From Aureimonas ureilytica DSM 18598 = NBRC 106430 (lineage in GTDB: Bacteria > Pseudomonadota > Alphaproteobacteria > Rhizobiales > Rhizobiaceae): DNA of 64,000 bases. The stretch covers positions 601,551 through 665,550 of the forward strand of contig NZ_ARQE01000001.1 of assembly GCF_000382705.1 (NCBI RefSeq). The letters are read 5' to 3'. Of the stretch, positions 36,951 to 45,936 are shown in pieces (position 1 is the stretch's first letter; each line of letters begins with the position of its first letter). The translations under genes were made by a program, and so were the position numbers. The notes under the pieces were generated by a model. It was not told where the DNA came from, made no database searches, and saw only the letters and a list, made by a program, of their open reading frames with translations.

Positions 36951-37129
36951 CGGGGCTACCGCCCCGGACCCCGTCCGGGAAGGACTTCCCGGGCCCTTCG
37001 CTTCTTTTGGGACTTTTCCGAGATCGGGGAGGGCCGCCGGCCCTCCCCGATCTCGGACACATCGCCCAAGAGAAGAGGGGTCCAGGGGAAATCATTTCCC
37101 CTGGCGGGGTGAAGGGGCCGAGCCCCTTC
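36951..37129. repeat. Cluster of palindromes between trpS and the usp gene
   Basis: Six inverted repeats occur within 180 bp. They are CGGGGC/GCCCCG (36951-36966), CCCGGAC/GTCCGGG (36963-36979) and CCGGGAA/TTCCCGG (36975-36992). Then comes a 41-nt perfect palindrome with 20-bp arms and a single central C (37017-37057). It is flanked by CTTCTTTTGGG (37001-37011) and CCCAAGAGAAG (37065-37075), which extend the same stem with one wobble. A 23-nt palindrome with 11-bp arms and a central C follows (37082-37104), then GAAGGGGC/GCCCCTTC (37111-37129). Such arrays look like a mosaic intergenic repetitive element. It may also terminate trpS. Confidence 0.85.
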
Positions 37130-37185
37130 GTGCCCAAGCGTCTCACCCGCTTGCCGCCCGCCGGACGGGCTGGCATGGTCCGGCC

Positions 37186-37677
37186 ATGGTATCCAAGCGA
37201 CTCGGGCGTGACGCGGGCGGGCGGCGCAAATTTCTGGCCATCGTGGACGAGACGCCCGAATGCGGGCGGGCGGCGGCCTATGCGGCGCGGCGCGCCAAGG
37301 CGAGCGGCGGCGCGGTCGTGTTTCTCTATGTGATCGACGCGGCGGATTTCACGCAATGGCTCGGCGTCGGCGACATCATGCGCGCCGAAGCGCAGGAAGA
37401 GGCGCAGACGCGCCTGTCGCGCCTGGCCGAGGACATCCGCACGGCGGTCGGCATCGAGGCCGAGACGATCCTGATCGAGGGCAAGACGGCCGACGAAATC
37501 CGCACGCTGATCGAGGCGGACCGCGAGATCGCGATCCTGGTTCTGGCGGCGAGCGATGCGTCGGACGGGCCGGGGCCGCTGGTGTCGGCCGTGGCGGGCT
37601 CCGGTTCGGCCTTCCCGATCCCGGTGACGATCGTGCCGGCGACCTTGAGCGACGAGGAAATCGAAAGCCTCTGCTGA
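37186..37677 (+). CDS. Universal stress protein (UspA family)
   Basis: The 163-residue single USP domain shows FLAIVDETPECGRAAAYAARRAKAS, VVFLYVIDAADF and ILIEGKTADEIRTLIEADREIAILVLAASD. The C-terminal GSGSAFPIPVTIVPA is near the ATP-binding loop, though the GxxG motif is modified. USPs respond to growth arrest, but the role here is unknown. It follows the palindrome cluster and precedes a convergent CDF transporter. Confidence 0.88.
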   Translation: MVSKRLGRDAGGRRKFLAIVDETPECGRAAAYAARRAKASGGAVVFLYVIDAADFTQWLGVGDIMRAEAQEEAQTRLSRLAEDIRTAVGIEAETILIEGKTADEIRTLIEADREIAILVLAASDASDGPGPLVSAVAGSGSAFPIPVTIVPATLSDEEIESLC

Positions 37678-37720
37678 CGAGCCGGCCGGAGCGGGGCCGC
37701 TTCGGCCCCTCGGACGCTGC

Positions 37721-38689
37721 TTATTCGCTCTGCTCTTCGATGCGCCGGGCGCGCTCGGCGAAGGTGCGGTGCGTCTGCGGCTTGACGAAGAGCGTCGTGA
37801 TCTCGGGATGCGCCTCGCGGATGGCGGCCTCGATGCGGCCGACGCTCGCCTCGATCTCGGGCGCGGTCATGGCGTCCTCGAACTCGGCGCTGAGCGCCGC
37901 GACGATCTGCGTCGGGCCGAGATGCACGGTGACGACGCCGTTGGCGCTCTGCACGCCGGGATCGCTTTCCGCGATCGCCAGGATCGAGGCCTGCGTGGCG
38001 GGCGCGGCGGCCTCGCCGATCAGGAGGCCCTTGCTTTCGCGCGCGAGGAGGATGGCGGTGGCGGCGAGAACCAGGCCGATGCCGATCGAAGCCGCGCCGT
38101 CGAGCTCCGGCCTATCCAGCGCCTGTGCCAGGAAGATGCCGACGAAGGCGATGGCGAGGCCGATCAGGGCGGCGCTGTCCTCGAACAGGACGGTGAAGGT
38201 CGTCGGGTCCTTGGAGCGCTTCACCGCCTCGATATAGCCGAGCCGGCCCTTGGTGACGCGAAACTCCTTGAGCGCCACGACCCAGGAAAAGCCCTCGAAC
38301 AGGAAGGACAGGCCGAGTACGACATAGGTGAGGGTCGGGTCCTCGATCGGCTCGGGGGCCAGCATGTGCGAGATGCCCTCGTAGATCGAGACGCCGGCGC
38401 CGAGCGCGAAGACGAGAAGCGCGACGATGAAGGTCCAGAAATACAGCTCGCGCCCATGCCCGAGCGGATGCGACCGGTCGGCCGGGCGGGCGGCGCGGCG
38501 GGTGCCGTAGAGAAGCAGGACCTCGTTGCCGGTGTCCACGAGGGAATGGACGCCCTCGCTCAGCATGGCGGAGGAACCGGACAGGGCGGCGGCGATGAAC
38601 TTGGTGATGGCGATCAGAAGATTGCCGGCGAGCGCGGCATAGATGACCTTTTTCGAGCCGCTGGCCTGCGCCCCGGAATGCGATGCCAT
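37721..38689 (-). CDS. Cation diffusion facilitator (CDF) transporter
   Basis: The 322-residue protein has six membrane segments. SGSSAMLSEGVHSLVDTGNEVLLLYG carries the first HxxxD metal site. VLFEDSAALIGLAIAFVGIF is the second, with ED in place of the usual HD as in ZnT9-like members. SHPLGHGRELYFW is also conserved. A cytoplasmic dimerisation domain follows (ESDPGVQSANGVVTVHLGP). It would export Zn, Co or similar divalent ions by proton exchange. ATG 38689 follows AGGGGA. It is divergent from nfuA, and the 211-bp gap must hold both promoters. Confidence 0.9.
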   Translation of the reverse strand: MASHSGAQASGSKKVIYAALAGNLLIAITKFIAAALSGSSAMLSEGVHSLVDTGNEVLLLYGTRRAARPADRSHPLGHGRELYFWTFIVALLVFALGAGVSIYEGISHMLAPEPIEDPTLTYVVLGLSFLFEGFSWVVALKEFRVTKGRLGYIEAVKRSKDPTTFTVLFEDSAALIGLAIAFVGIFLAQALDRPELDGAASIGIGLVLAATAILLARESKGLLIGEAAAPATQASILAIAESDPGVQSANGVVTVHLGPTQIVAALSAEFEDAMTAPEIEASVGRIEAAIREAHPEITTLFVKPQTHRTFAERARRIEEQSE

Positions 38690-38900
38690 GACCTGTCCCC
38701 TCACATGATCGTGCAGGGCGGAAATGGCGGGGCGGCGTCATCGTTGCGTGGGGTCGGGGCCTTTTGGCCGGTGGCGGCCGGTGAGGGGTGGACGGAGCGG
38801 ACACCGCTCTTGTGCTTGCGAGCGGGGGCGCGGGGGCTTATCTCGGGGGAAAGCCTTGTCCCCGAGGACAAAGCGTCAATCCTCTTGGCGGACGCAGCTC

Positions 38901-39479
38901 ATGTTCATCCAGACCGAATCCACCCCCAATCCGCAGACCCTCAAGTTCCTGCCCGGCCGGGTGGTTCTGGAAAACGGCACGGCCGAGTTCCTGGAGCCGA
39001 ACGAGGCGGGCGCGCGCTCGCGCCTCGCCGGCAAGCTCATGGCGATCGACGGCGTCACCGGCATCTTCTTCGGCTACGACTTCATCACCGTGACCAAGGA
39101 CGAGACGAACTGGGCGCATCTGAAGCCCGCCATTCTCGCCGCGATCATGGAGCATTTCCTGTCGGGCGAGCCGGTCATGGCCCCCCATGCCGCCGGCGCG
39201 GCGCCGTCCGATTCGGGCGAGGAGTTCTTCGAGGAAGGCGACGAGGCCGTCGTGTCCACGATCAAGGAACTGCTCGACACGCGCGTTCGCCCGGCCGTGG
39301 CGCAGGATGGCGGCGACATCACTTTCCGCGGCTTCCGCGACGGTGTCGTCTTCCTGAACATGCGCGGCTCCTGCGCCGGCTGCCCGTCCTCCACCGCGAC
39401 GCTGAAGCACGGCATCGAGAACCTGCTGCGCCATTTCGTGCCCGAGGTCGAGGCCGTCGAGGCGATGGAAGCGGCCTGA
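38901..39479 (+). CDS. Iron-sulfur cluster carrier NfuA-like (NifU family)
   Basis: The 192-residue protein combines an N-terminal scaffold domain (MFIQTESTPNPQTLKFLPG, GIFFGYDFITVTK) and a C-terminal NifU/Nfu domain (RPAVAQDGGDITFRGF). CxxC in RGSCAGCPSSTATL holds a 4Fe-4S cluster for delivery to target proteins. The acidic linker EEFFEEGDE lies between the domains. The ATG is preceded by GACGCAGCTC without a strong site. It heads a run with tsaB and rimI; tsaB begins 12 bp after its stop. Confidence 0.94.
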   Translation: MFIQTESTPNPQTLKFLPGRVVLENGTAEFLEPNEAGARSRLAGKLMAIDGVTGIFFGYDFITVTKDETNWAHLKPAILAAIMEHFLSGEPVMAPHAAGAAPSDSGEEFFEEGDEAVVSTIKELLDTRVRPAVAQDGGDITFRGFRDGVVFLNMRGSCAGCPSSTATLKHGIENLLRHFVPEVEAVEAMEAA

Positions 39480-39491
39480 CGGGCAGCGCGC

Positions 39492-40175
39492 GTGGCGGAC
39501 CTGCTTCTGGCGATCGACACGGCCAACGAGCGCTGCTCGGCGGCGCTCTATTCGCTGCGTGAGGAACGGCTTCTCGCTTTGCACGAGGAGGAGATCGGGC
39601 GCGGCCATGCCGAGCGGCTGATGGGCGTGATCGCGGATGTGCTGGCGGAGGCCGGCGCGCCCTGGCGCGCGATCGCCAAGCTCGGCGTGTGCATCGGCCC
39701 CGGCTCCTTCACCGGCATTCGCGTCGGCGTCGCCTGCGTGCGGGGTCTGGAGCTTTCGCTAAAAGTGCCGGCGGTCGGCATCTCCTCGCTCGAGGCCTTG
39801 GCCGCACCGGACTGGACGGAGGGCCCGGTGCTCGCCGTCCACGACGCCAAGCGCGGCGAGGTCTATGCCGCTTTGTTCGCGCAGGGCGGCGAGACGCTGT
39901 GGGAGCCGCAGGCGCTGGCGCCAAGCGATCTCAGCGGCTTCGTGGCCCAGGCGGGTGCGGGTTTGCGCGTGGTCGGAACGGGCGTCGAGATCGCACGCGA
40001 GGTTTTGGGCGATGGCGCGGCGCTGTTTCGGCCGGAGACGCGGCTCGTGTCGATCGAGGCTCTCGCGCGGCTCGCCGCCGGGCGCGCGCCCGCCGGCCCG
40101 CCGCTGCCGCTCTATCTGCGCGGGGCGGACGCCAAGGCGCAGGTTCCGCTCGGGCTGCGCGCCGCCGCGCATTGA
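39492..40175 (+). CDS. tsaB: tRNA threonylcarbamoyladenosine synthesis protein TsaB
   Basis: The 227-residue protein is an ASKHA-fold partner of TsaD. It has LLAIDTANERCSAAL, HAERLMGVIADVL, GVCIGPGSFTGIRVGVACVRGL and AVHDAKRGEVYAALF. It helps form t6A37 in tRNAs reading ANN codons. The start is GTG, 12 bp after nfuA. It adjoins rimI, the usual partner. Confidence 0.93.
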   Translation: MADLLLAIDTANERCSAALYSLREERLLALHEEEIGRGHAERLMGVIADVLAEAGAPWRAIAKLGVCIGPGSFTGIRVGVACVRGLELSLKVPAVGISSLEALAAPDWTEGPVLAVHDAKRGEVYAALFAQGGETLWEPQALAPSDLSGFVAQAGAGLRVVGTGVEIAREVLGDGAALFRPETRLVSIEALARLAAGRAPAGPPLPLYLRGADAKAQVPLGLRAAAH

Positions 40176-40273
40176 AGGAAGTCGGACTAGCGAAACCGCC
40201 TCTTTAGGCAGCATAATGATGCGGAAAGGGGCGAGGCGCAGAATGGGCGTCCGACCTCTTTGCGGAGAGTAGC

Positions 40274-40795
40274 ATGTACTGGTATCTCCCCCTTGCCTGG
40301 ACCCTGTCCTTCTGGGACGGCCTGCTCGGTCCCTCCGGCTATGTCGCCATGCCGCTCGGCCTGGACGATCTCGACGAGGCGGCCGAAATTCATTCCGACG
40401 CCTTCACCCAGTCCTGGTCGGGCGACGAGTTCGCCTCGCTTCTGGGCCAGGGCGGCACGTTCGGCTTCGTGGTACGCGCCGAAAACAACCACAAGGCCGT
40501 GGGCGTGGTTCTGGCGCGCCTCACCGTGGACGAGGCCGAAATCCTCACCATCGCGGTGGACAAGGCTGCGCGCGGCAAGGGTATCGGGCGTCTCCTGATG
40601 GACAACACGCTGCAATATCTCCACGCCGAGCGCGCCGCCTCGCTGTTTCTGGAAGTCGAGGAAACCAACGCGCCCGCGCTCGCGCTCTACCGCCGGCTGC
40701 GCTTCGAGGAGGTCGGCCGCCGTCCCGCCTATTATGCCGGGCCGGACGGAACGCGCACCAGCGCGCTGATCTTGAAGCGCTCCTTGCGTGACTGA
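40274..40795 (+). CDS. rimI: Ribosomal-protein-alanine N-acetyltransferase RimI
   Basis: The 173-residue GNAT protein has VVLARLTVDEAEILTIAVDKAARGKGIGRLLM (acetyl-CoA pyrophosphate loop), LFLEVEETNAPALALYRRLRFEEVGRRPAYY and DALILKR-like SALILKRSL. It acetylates the N-terminus of ribosomal protein S18. The first 25 residues (MYWYLPLAWTLSFWDGLLGP) are hydrophobic and beyond the usual GNAT start, so an internal start near YVAMPLGLDDLDEA is possible. It overlaps the acyltransferase by 8 bp. Confidence 0.9.
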   Translation: MYWYLPLAWTLSFWDGLLGPSGYVAMPLGLDDLDEAAEIHSDAFTQSWSGDEFASLLGQGGTFGFVVRAENNHKAVGVVLARLTVDEAEILTIAVDKAARGKGIGRLLMDNTLQYLHAERAASLFLEVEETNAPALALYRRLRFEEVGRRPAYYAGPDGTRTSALILKRSLRD

Positions 40796-41639
40796 TCTGC
40801 CGGTCGTGGAAGGGGAGGCGGCGCGGCGGCGCGACCCGATGGGCACGCTGCGCCTCCTCGTCATCGCCCTCACGCTGGCGGCCATGACGGCGCTTCTGGC
40901 GCCGCTCCAGATCCTCGCGATCCGGCGTGGCTGGCCGCTCGCCCGGCGGCTGCCCTTCCTGTGGCACCGCGTCGCGGCGCGGCTGATCGGCCTTCGGCTT
41001 CACCTGTCCGGCGCGCCGGCCGAGGGGCGGCCTCTGCTTCTCGTCGCCAACCACCAGTCCTGGGCCGATATCGTGGCGCTCGGGGCCGTCATGCCGCTCT
41101 CCTTCATCGCCAAGAGCGAGGTCGCCGGCTGGCCCGTCTTCGGTCTCCTCGCCAAGCTCCAGCGCACCACCTTCGTGGCGCGCGAGGCGCGCGGGCGCAC
41201 CGGCGAGCAGGCCGACGCGATCGGCGAGCGCCTGAGCGCGGGCGACGCGATGGTGCTGTTCGCCGAAGGCACGACCTCGGACGGAAACCGCGTCCTGCCC
41301 TTCAAGACGGCGCTGTTCGGCGCCGCGCAGGCCTCGCTCAAGCGCTCGGGAACCGACGCCGTTCTCGTTCAGCCCGTATCGATCGCCTATACCAAGGTGA
41401 ACGGCATCGCGATGGGCCGCTACGATCGCCCGCTCGCTGCCTGGCCGGGCGACGTGGAGCTTGCGCCCCATCTTCTCGCCTTCCTGCGCGAAGGGGCGGT
41501 GGATGCCGAAATCCGCTTCGGCGAGCCGATCCGCTTCGACGCCGCCAGCGATCGCAAGGCGGTGGCGCGGCGCTGCGAAAGCGTCGTCTCGGCGCTTTTG
41601 TCGCGCAGCCTGCGCGGGGGCGAGGAGGCCGCTCCGTAG
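40788..41639 (+). CDS. Lysophospholipid (or lyso-ornithine lipid) acyltransferase, PlsC/OlsA family
   Basis: The 283-residue protein has an N-terminal membrane segment and the acyltransferase HX4D motif in NHQSWADIVALG. FAEGTTSDGNRVLPFKTALF is the second substrate motif. PlsC makes phosphatidic acid; OlsA, a close relative, acylates lyso-ornithine lipid. olsB is present 16 kb away and rhizobial olsA can lie in this miaB neighbourhood, so either role is possible. The start is GTG, overlapping the rimI stop by 8 bp. Sequence alone does not decide between PlsC and OlsA. Confidence 0.85.
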   Translation: MTDLPVVEGEAARRRDPMGTLRLLVIALTLAAMTALLAPLQILAIRRGWPLARRLPFLWHRVAARLIGLRLHLSGAPAEGRPLLLVANHQSWADIVALGAVMPLSFIAKSEVAGWPVFGLLAKLQRTTFVAREARGRTGEQADAIGERLSAGDAMVLFAEGTTSDGNRVLPFKTALFGAAQASLKRSGTDAVLVQPVSIAYTKVNGIAMGRYDRPLAAWPGDVELAPHLLAFLREGAVDAEIRFGEPIRFDAASDRKAVARRCESVVSALLSRSLRGGEEAAP

Positions 41640-41842
41640 CGGGGCAAGCGCGTTTACCGACAAACCCGGCTTGCGCGTTCCCCTTTCGCGGCTGATATAG
41701 AAGGGAAGGCACAACGACAGCCGCGCCGCGCCTCGCGCTCGGCATGGTTTCGCGGGCGCCATGTCGGACCCCGTCGGGATCGGCGGGGCCGCGATGGAAG
41801 CCGGCCGGGGCGGCTTGCTCCCGGCGGCATCACGAAGGACGC

Positions 41843-43273
41843 ATGAGCGAGACGATCGACGAACGAGGCATCGAGCGGGCCGACAACAGGCGCAAGGTCT
41901 TCATCAAGACCTATGGCTGCCAGATGAACGTCTACGACAGCCAGCGCATGGGCGACGCCCTCGCCAAGGACGGATACCGGCCGACCGAGAATGTCGAGGA
42001 GGCCGATCTCGTGCTCCTCAACACCTGCCATATCCGCGAGCGCGCCGCCGAGAAGATCTATTCCGAACTCGGGCGTCTGCGCGTTCTCAAGGCCGAGCGC
42101 GCCGCGCAAGGCCAGGAGATGCGCATCGGCGTCACCGGCTGCGTCGCGCAGGCCGAAGGGCCGGAGATCATCGCCCGCGCGCCCGTGGTCGATCTCGTGG
42201 TCGGGCCGCAGACCTATCATCGCCTGCCGGAGGTTCTCTCGCGCGTCGCCAAGGGCGAGCGCGTGGTGGAGACCGAGTATGCGGTGGAGGACAAGTTCGA
42301 GCATCTGCCGAACCCGTCCACCCAGGAAATCCGCCAGCGGGGCGTTGCCGCCTTTCTCACCGTGCAGGAAGGCTGCGACAAGTTCTGCACCTTCTGCGTC
42401 GTGCCCTATACGCGCGGCGCCGAGGTGTCGCGCCCGCGCGCGGCGATCCTCGAGGAGGCCCGGCGTCTGGCGGAAGCGGGCGTGCGCGAGCTGACGCTGC
42501 TCGGCCAGAACGTCAACGCCTGGGGGCCCTCGGACGGCGGTCTCGCCTCGCTCCTGCGCGATCTCGCCGAGATTCCCGGCATCGCGCGCCTGCGCTACAC
42601 GACCTCGCATCCGCGCGACATGGACGAGGCCTTGATCGAGGCGCATCGCGATCTGCGCGCGCTGATGCCCTATCTGCACCTCCCGGTTCAGTCGGGCTCG
42701 GACCGCATCCTGAAGGCGATGAACCGGCGCCACAAGGCGGCCGACTACTTGCGGCTTCTGGAGCGCATTCGCGAGGCGCGGCCCGATATCGCCCTGTCCG
42801 GCGACTTCATCGTCGGCTTTCCCGGCGAGACGGACGCGGATTTCGAGGCGACGCTCGCGCTCGTGCGCGAGGTCGGCTACGCCGCCGCCTACACGTTCAA
42901 ATATTCGCCGCGCCCCGGCACGCCCGGCGCGACGATGGACGGCCACGTGCCCGAGGACGTGAAGACCGAGCGGCTCGACCGGCTTCAGGCCTTGATCCGC
43001 GAGCAGCAGGTCGCTTTCCAGGAAAGCTTCGTCGGGCGGGACACCGAGGTCCTGATCGAGAAGCCCGGCCGCCATCCCGGCCAGATGATCGGCCGCTCGC
43101 CCTTCCTCCTGCCGGTCGTGGTGCCCGCCTCGGCGGGCCGGGTCGGCGACATCGTTTCGGTTCGCGTCTCCGCGAGCATGACCAATTCTCTCATGGCCGC
43201 CGGCGCCGAGCCGGCTGAGGCTTCCGTGCCCGCCCGAGCGGCGGCCGAGCCCGTTTCGAGGAAGATCGCATGA
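41843..43273 (+). CDS. miaB: tRNA-2-methylthio-N6-dimethylallyladenosine synthase MiaB
   Basis: The 476-residue radical-SAM methylthiotransferase has three auxiliary-cluster cysteines (TYGCQMN, NTCHIRE, VTGCVAQ) and the radical SAM motif [16 protein letters not shown]. The C-terminal TRAM domain is complete. It adds the methylthio group to A37 of tRNAs reading UNN codons. ATG 41843 with GAAGGAC upstream is preferred; the frame is open about 100 bp further up. The stop overlaps phoH (ATGA). Confidence 0.95.
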   Translation: MSETIDERGIERADNRRKVFIKTYGCQMNVYDSQRMGDALAKDGYRPTENVEEADLVLLNTCHIRERAAEKIYSELGRLRVLKAERAAQGQEMRIGVTGCVAQAEGPEIIARAPVVDLVVGPQTYHRLPEVLSRVAKGERVVETEYAVEDKFEHLPNPSTQEIRQRGVAAFLTVQEGCDKFCTFCVVPYTRGAEVSRPRAAILEEARRLAEAGVRELTLLGQNVNAWGPSDGGLASLLRDLAEIPGIARLRYTTSHPRDMDEALIEAHRDLRALMPYLHLPVQSGSDRILKAMNRRHKAADYLRLLERIREARPDIALSGDFIVGFPGETDADFEATLALVREVGYAAAYTFKYSPRPGTPGATMDGHVPEDVKTERLDRLQALIREQQVAFQESFVGRDTEVLIEKPGRHPGQMIGRSPFLLPVVVPASAGRVGDIVSVRVSASMTNSLMAAGAEPAEASVPARAAAEPVSRKIA

Positions 43274-44310
43274 AGGCAGCGCGCGGCGTGTCACCGGCTT
43301 CCGGCGCTTCGGACATGGCCCATCTCGTTCTGACCTTCGACGACAACCGGCTGGCCGGGGCCCTGTTCGGGCAGTTCGACGAGCATCTGGCGCTGATCGA
43401 GCAGAAGCTGCATGTCGACGCGCGCGCGCGCGGCAACAAGGTGGAGCTGCGCGGCGACCCGGCCGCCAGCGAGCAGGCGCGGCGCGCGCTCGACTTCCTC
43501 TACGGTCGCCTTCAGGGCGGCGCCGAGATCGGCCCGTCCGATGTCGAGGGCGCCATCCGCATGGCCGTGGCGCAGGACGACCAGCTCGTGCTCCCGACCC
43601 TGGAAAAGAAGGGCCGCATCTCGCTCGCCCAGATTTCCACCCGCAAGAAGACGATCCACGCCCGCACGCCGACGCAGGACGCCTATATGCGCGCGATGGA
43701 CCGGGCCGAGCTCGTCTTCGGCGTCGGCCCGGCCGGCACCGGCAAGACCTATCTCGCCGTCGCCCACGCCGCGCAGCTTCTGGAGCGCGGTCAGGTCGAG
43801 CGCATCATCCTGTCGCGACCCGCCGTGGAAGCGGGCGAGCGCCTCGGCTTCCTGCCGGGCGACATGAAGGACAAGGTCGATCCCTATCTGCGCCCGCTCT
43901 ACGACGCGCTCTACGACATGATCCCGGCCGAGAAGGTGGAGCGCGCGCTCGCCGCCGGCGCCATCGAGATCGCGCCGCTCGCCTTCATGCGCGGGCGCAC
44001 GCTCGCCAACGCGGCCGTGATCCTCGACGAGGCGCAGAACACGACCTCGATGCAGATGAAGATGTTCCTGACCCGCCTTGGCGAGAACGCGCGCATGGTG
44101 GTGACGGGCGACCCTTCGCAGATCGATCTTCCGCCCGGCCAGACCTCCGGCCTCGTGGAGGCGCTGCGCATTCTGGACGGCGTGTCCAACATCGTCTCGG
44201 TGCGCTTCGAGGCCAAGGACGTCGTGCGCCACCGCCTCGTCCAGTCCATCGTGGAAGCCTACGAGGGCGACGCGACGGAGAAGCGTCAGCAGCAGGCCAA
44301 GCGCGTATGA
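43270..44310 (+). CDS. phoH: PhoH-like ATPase
   Basis: The 346-residue ATPase has a small N-terminal KH-like domain ([24 protein letters not shown]). The PhoH core follows with P-loop [22 protein letters not shown], Walker [24 protein letters not shown] and [19 protein letters not shown]. In this conserved neighbourhood it is linked to RNA metabolism with YbeY. Start and stop both overlap neighbours by 4 bp, so it is part of a coupled miaB-phoH-ybeY-corC operon. Confidence 0.94.
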   Translation: MKAARGVSPASGASDMAHLVLTFDDNRLAGALFGQFDEHLALIEQKLHVDARARGNKVELRGDPAASEQARRALDFLYGRLQGGAEIGPSDVEGAIRMAVAQDDQLVLPTLEKKGRISLAQISTRKKTIHARTPTQDAYMRAMDRAELVFGVGPAGTGKTYLAVAHAAQLLERGQVERIILSRPAVEAGERLGFLPGDMKDKVDPYLRPLYDALYDMIPAEKVERALAAGAIEIAPLAFMRGRTLANAAVILDEAQNTTSMQMKMFLTRLGENARMVVTGDPSQIDLPPGQTSGLVEALRILDGVSNIVSVRFEAKDVVRHRLVQSIVEAYEGDATEKRQQQAKRV

Positions 44311-44870
44311 CGGACGGGCGACAACGCGCCGCGCCGCGCATCCTCCTGTCGGAGGACAGCGATCTCTGGCGCGACCTTCTGAAGGGCGATCCGGAACCGC
44401 TCGTGCGCGAGGCGGTTTTCGCCGTGGCGGACGATCAGGGCTTTGCCGCCGATCTCGACACCGAAGTCTCCGTCACGCTGACTGACGATGCCGAGGTGCG
44501 CGAAGTGAACAAGGAATGGCGCGGAAAGGACAAGCCGACCAACGTCCTGTCCTTTCCCATGGCCGAGCTGGAGCCGGGCGACGCGCCCGGACCGCTTCTC
44601 GGCGACCTCGTTCTGGCGGCCGAGACCTGCGCCCGCGAGGCGGCCGAGGAGAACAAGACATCGGCCGACCATGTGCGTCATCTGATTGTCCACGGAATGC
44701 TGCATCTTCTGGGCTTCGACCACGAAACGGACGAGGACGCCGAGGAGATGGAATCCACGGAAATCCGCATCCTGGCGGGCCTCGGCATCGCAGACCCCTA
44801 TGGCGACGATCCCGTCGCCGGCGACGAGCCCGTCGCCGACTTGAACCAAAACGAAAGACCGATCCCATGA
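44307..44870 (+). CDS. ybeY: Endoribonuclease YbeY
   Basis: The 187-residue metalloprotein carries the H3xH5xGFDH zinc motif HLIVHGMLHLLGFDH with H129, H133 and H139. The ribosome-interaction strand KPTNVLSFPMAE is also present. YbeY takes part in 16S rRNA 3' maturation and ribosome quality control. It lies between phoH and the CBS protein with 4-bp overlaps on both sides. A roughly 30-residue acidic/Asn C-terminal tail extends beyond the usual fold. Confidence 0.95.
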   Translation: MTDGRQRAAPRILLSEDSDLWRDLLKGDPEPLVREAVFAVADDQGFAADLDTEVSVTLTDDAEVREVNKEWRGKDKPTNVLSFPMAELEPGDAPGPLLGDLVLAAETCAREAAEENKTSADHVRHLIVHGMLHLLGFDHETDEDAEEMESTEIRILAGLGIADPYGDDPVAGDEPVADLNQNERPIP

Positions 44871-45895
44871 GCATCATCCGCCACCAGGACGAGACGCCTT
44901 CGGGCGACCGCCTGTCGCCGGAATCGCCGGACGCCCGAAGTCGGCGGCGGCCGCGGGAAGAGGAGCCGGGCTTCTTCGAGCAGCTCGTCACCTTCCTGAA
45001 GCCCCGCGTTCCCCCTTCGCTGCGCGAGGAACTGGTGGAGGCCCTGACGGGCGAAGGCGACGAGAGCACGGGCTTCTCGCCCGGCGAGCGCCTGATGCTC
45101 ACCAACATCCTGCAGCTCCACGACATGCGCGTGGAAGACGTCATGGTGTCGCGCACCGAGATCGACGCCGTGCCGATCAGCGCGACGCTCGCCGAACTCA
45201 TGGCCCGGTTCGAGGAAACCGGCCGCTCGCGGATGCCCGTCTATGGCGAAGGGCTCGATGATCCGATGGGCATGGTCCATATCCGCGACATGGTCGGCCA
45301 TATCACCCGCTCGGCGCTGTGCTTCGCGCACGATCAGGCGATCGAAGGCGCGCCGGTGCGCTCCACGCTCGATCTCGGCCGCGTCGATCTCGACCACACG
45401 ATCTCCGATCTCGGCCTCCTGCGCGAAGTGCTCTTCGTGCCGCCCTCCATGCACGCGGCCGAGCTCATGGCGCGGATGCAGGCGAGCCATATCCAGATGG
45501 CCCTCGTGATCGACGAATATGGCGGCACGGACGGGCTCGTCTCGCTGGAAGACATCCTGGAAATGGTGGTCGGCGACATCGAGGACGAGCATGACGACGA
45601 GGAAGTGCTCGTCACCCATGCGGGCGACGGCGTCTACTATGCCGATGCGCGCGCCGATCTCGACGATATCAAGAAGATCGTCGGCGCCGATTTCGACGTC
45701 AGCCGCTACGAGGACGAGGCCGACACGATCGGCGGGCTCGTGGTCCATGCCCATGGCGGCCTGCCGGAGATCGGCGCCGTGATCGAGGCGGTGCCCGGTT
45801 TCGAGATCGAAGTGCTCGATGCCGACCCGCGCCGGGTGAAGCGCCTGCGCATCGTCCGGTTCCCCGAAGGCCCGGCGGCCGAACTCGCGCAATAG
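44867..45895 (+). CDS. CBS-domain protein of the HlyC/CorC (TlyC) family
   Basis: The 342-residue protein has a charged N-terminus. Two CBS domains follow (MRVEDVMVSRTEIDAVPISATLAELMARFEETGRSRMPVY and LREVLFVPPSMHAAELMARMQASHIQMALVIDEYGGTDGLVSLEDILEMVVGD), then the CorC/HlyC transporter-associated domain (YADARADLDDIKKIVGADF). It lacks the transmembrane DUF21 part, as soluble CorC does. The role proposed elsewhere is magnesium or cobalt efflux regulation. It overlaps ybeY by 4 bp and precedes lnt, the conserved order. Confidence 0.92.
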   Translation: MSIIRHQDETPSGDRLSPESPDARSRRRPREEEPGFFEQLVTFLKPRVPPSLREELVEALTGEGDESTGFSPGERLMLTNILQLHDMRVEDVMVSRTEIDAVPISATLAELMARFEETGRSRMPVYGEGLDDPMGMVHIRDMVGHITRSALCFAHDQAIEGAPVRSTLDLGRVDLDHTISDLGLLREVLFVPPSMHAAELMARMQASHIQMALVIDEYGGTDGLVSLEDILEMVVGDIEDEHDDEEVLVTHAGDGVYYADARADLDDIKKIVGADFDVSRYEDEADTIGGLVVHAHGGLPEIGAVIEAVPGFEIEVLDADPRRVKRLRIVRFPEGPAAELAQ

Positions 45896-45936
45896 GCGGG
45901 AGGGCCGGCCCTGCGAAAGCTTGCCCTTCTAGACGG

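Noticed and set aside
41654-43294. 546-codon minus-strand open frame
   Set aside because: Antisense to miaB, which has all its cysteine motifs.
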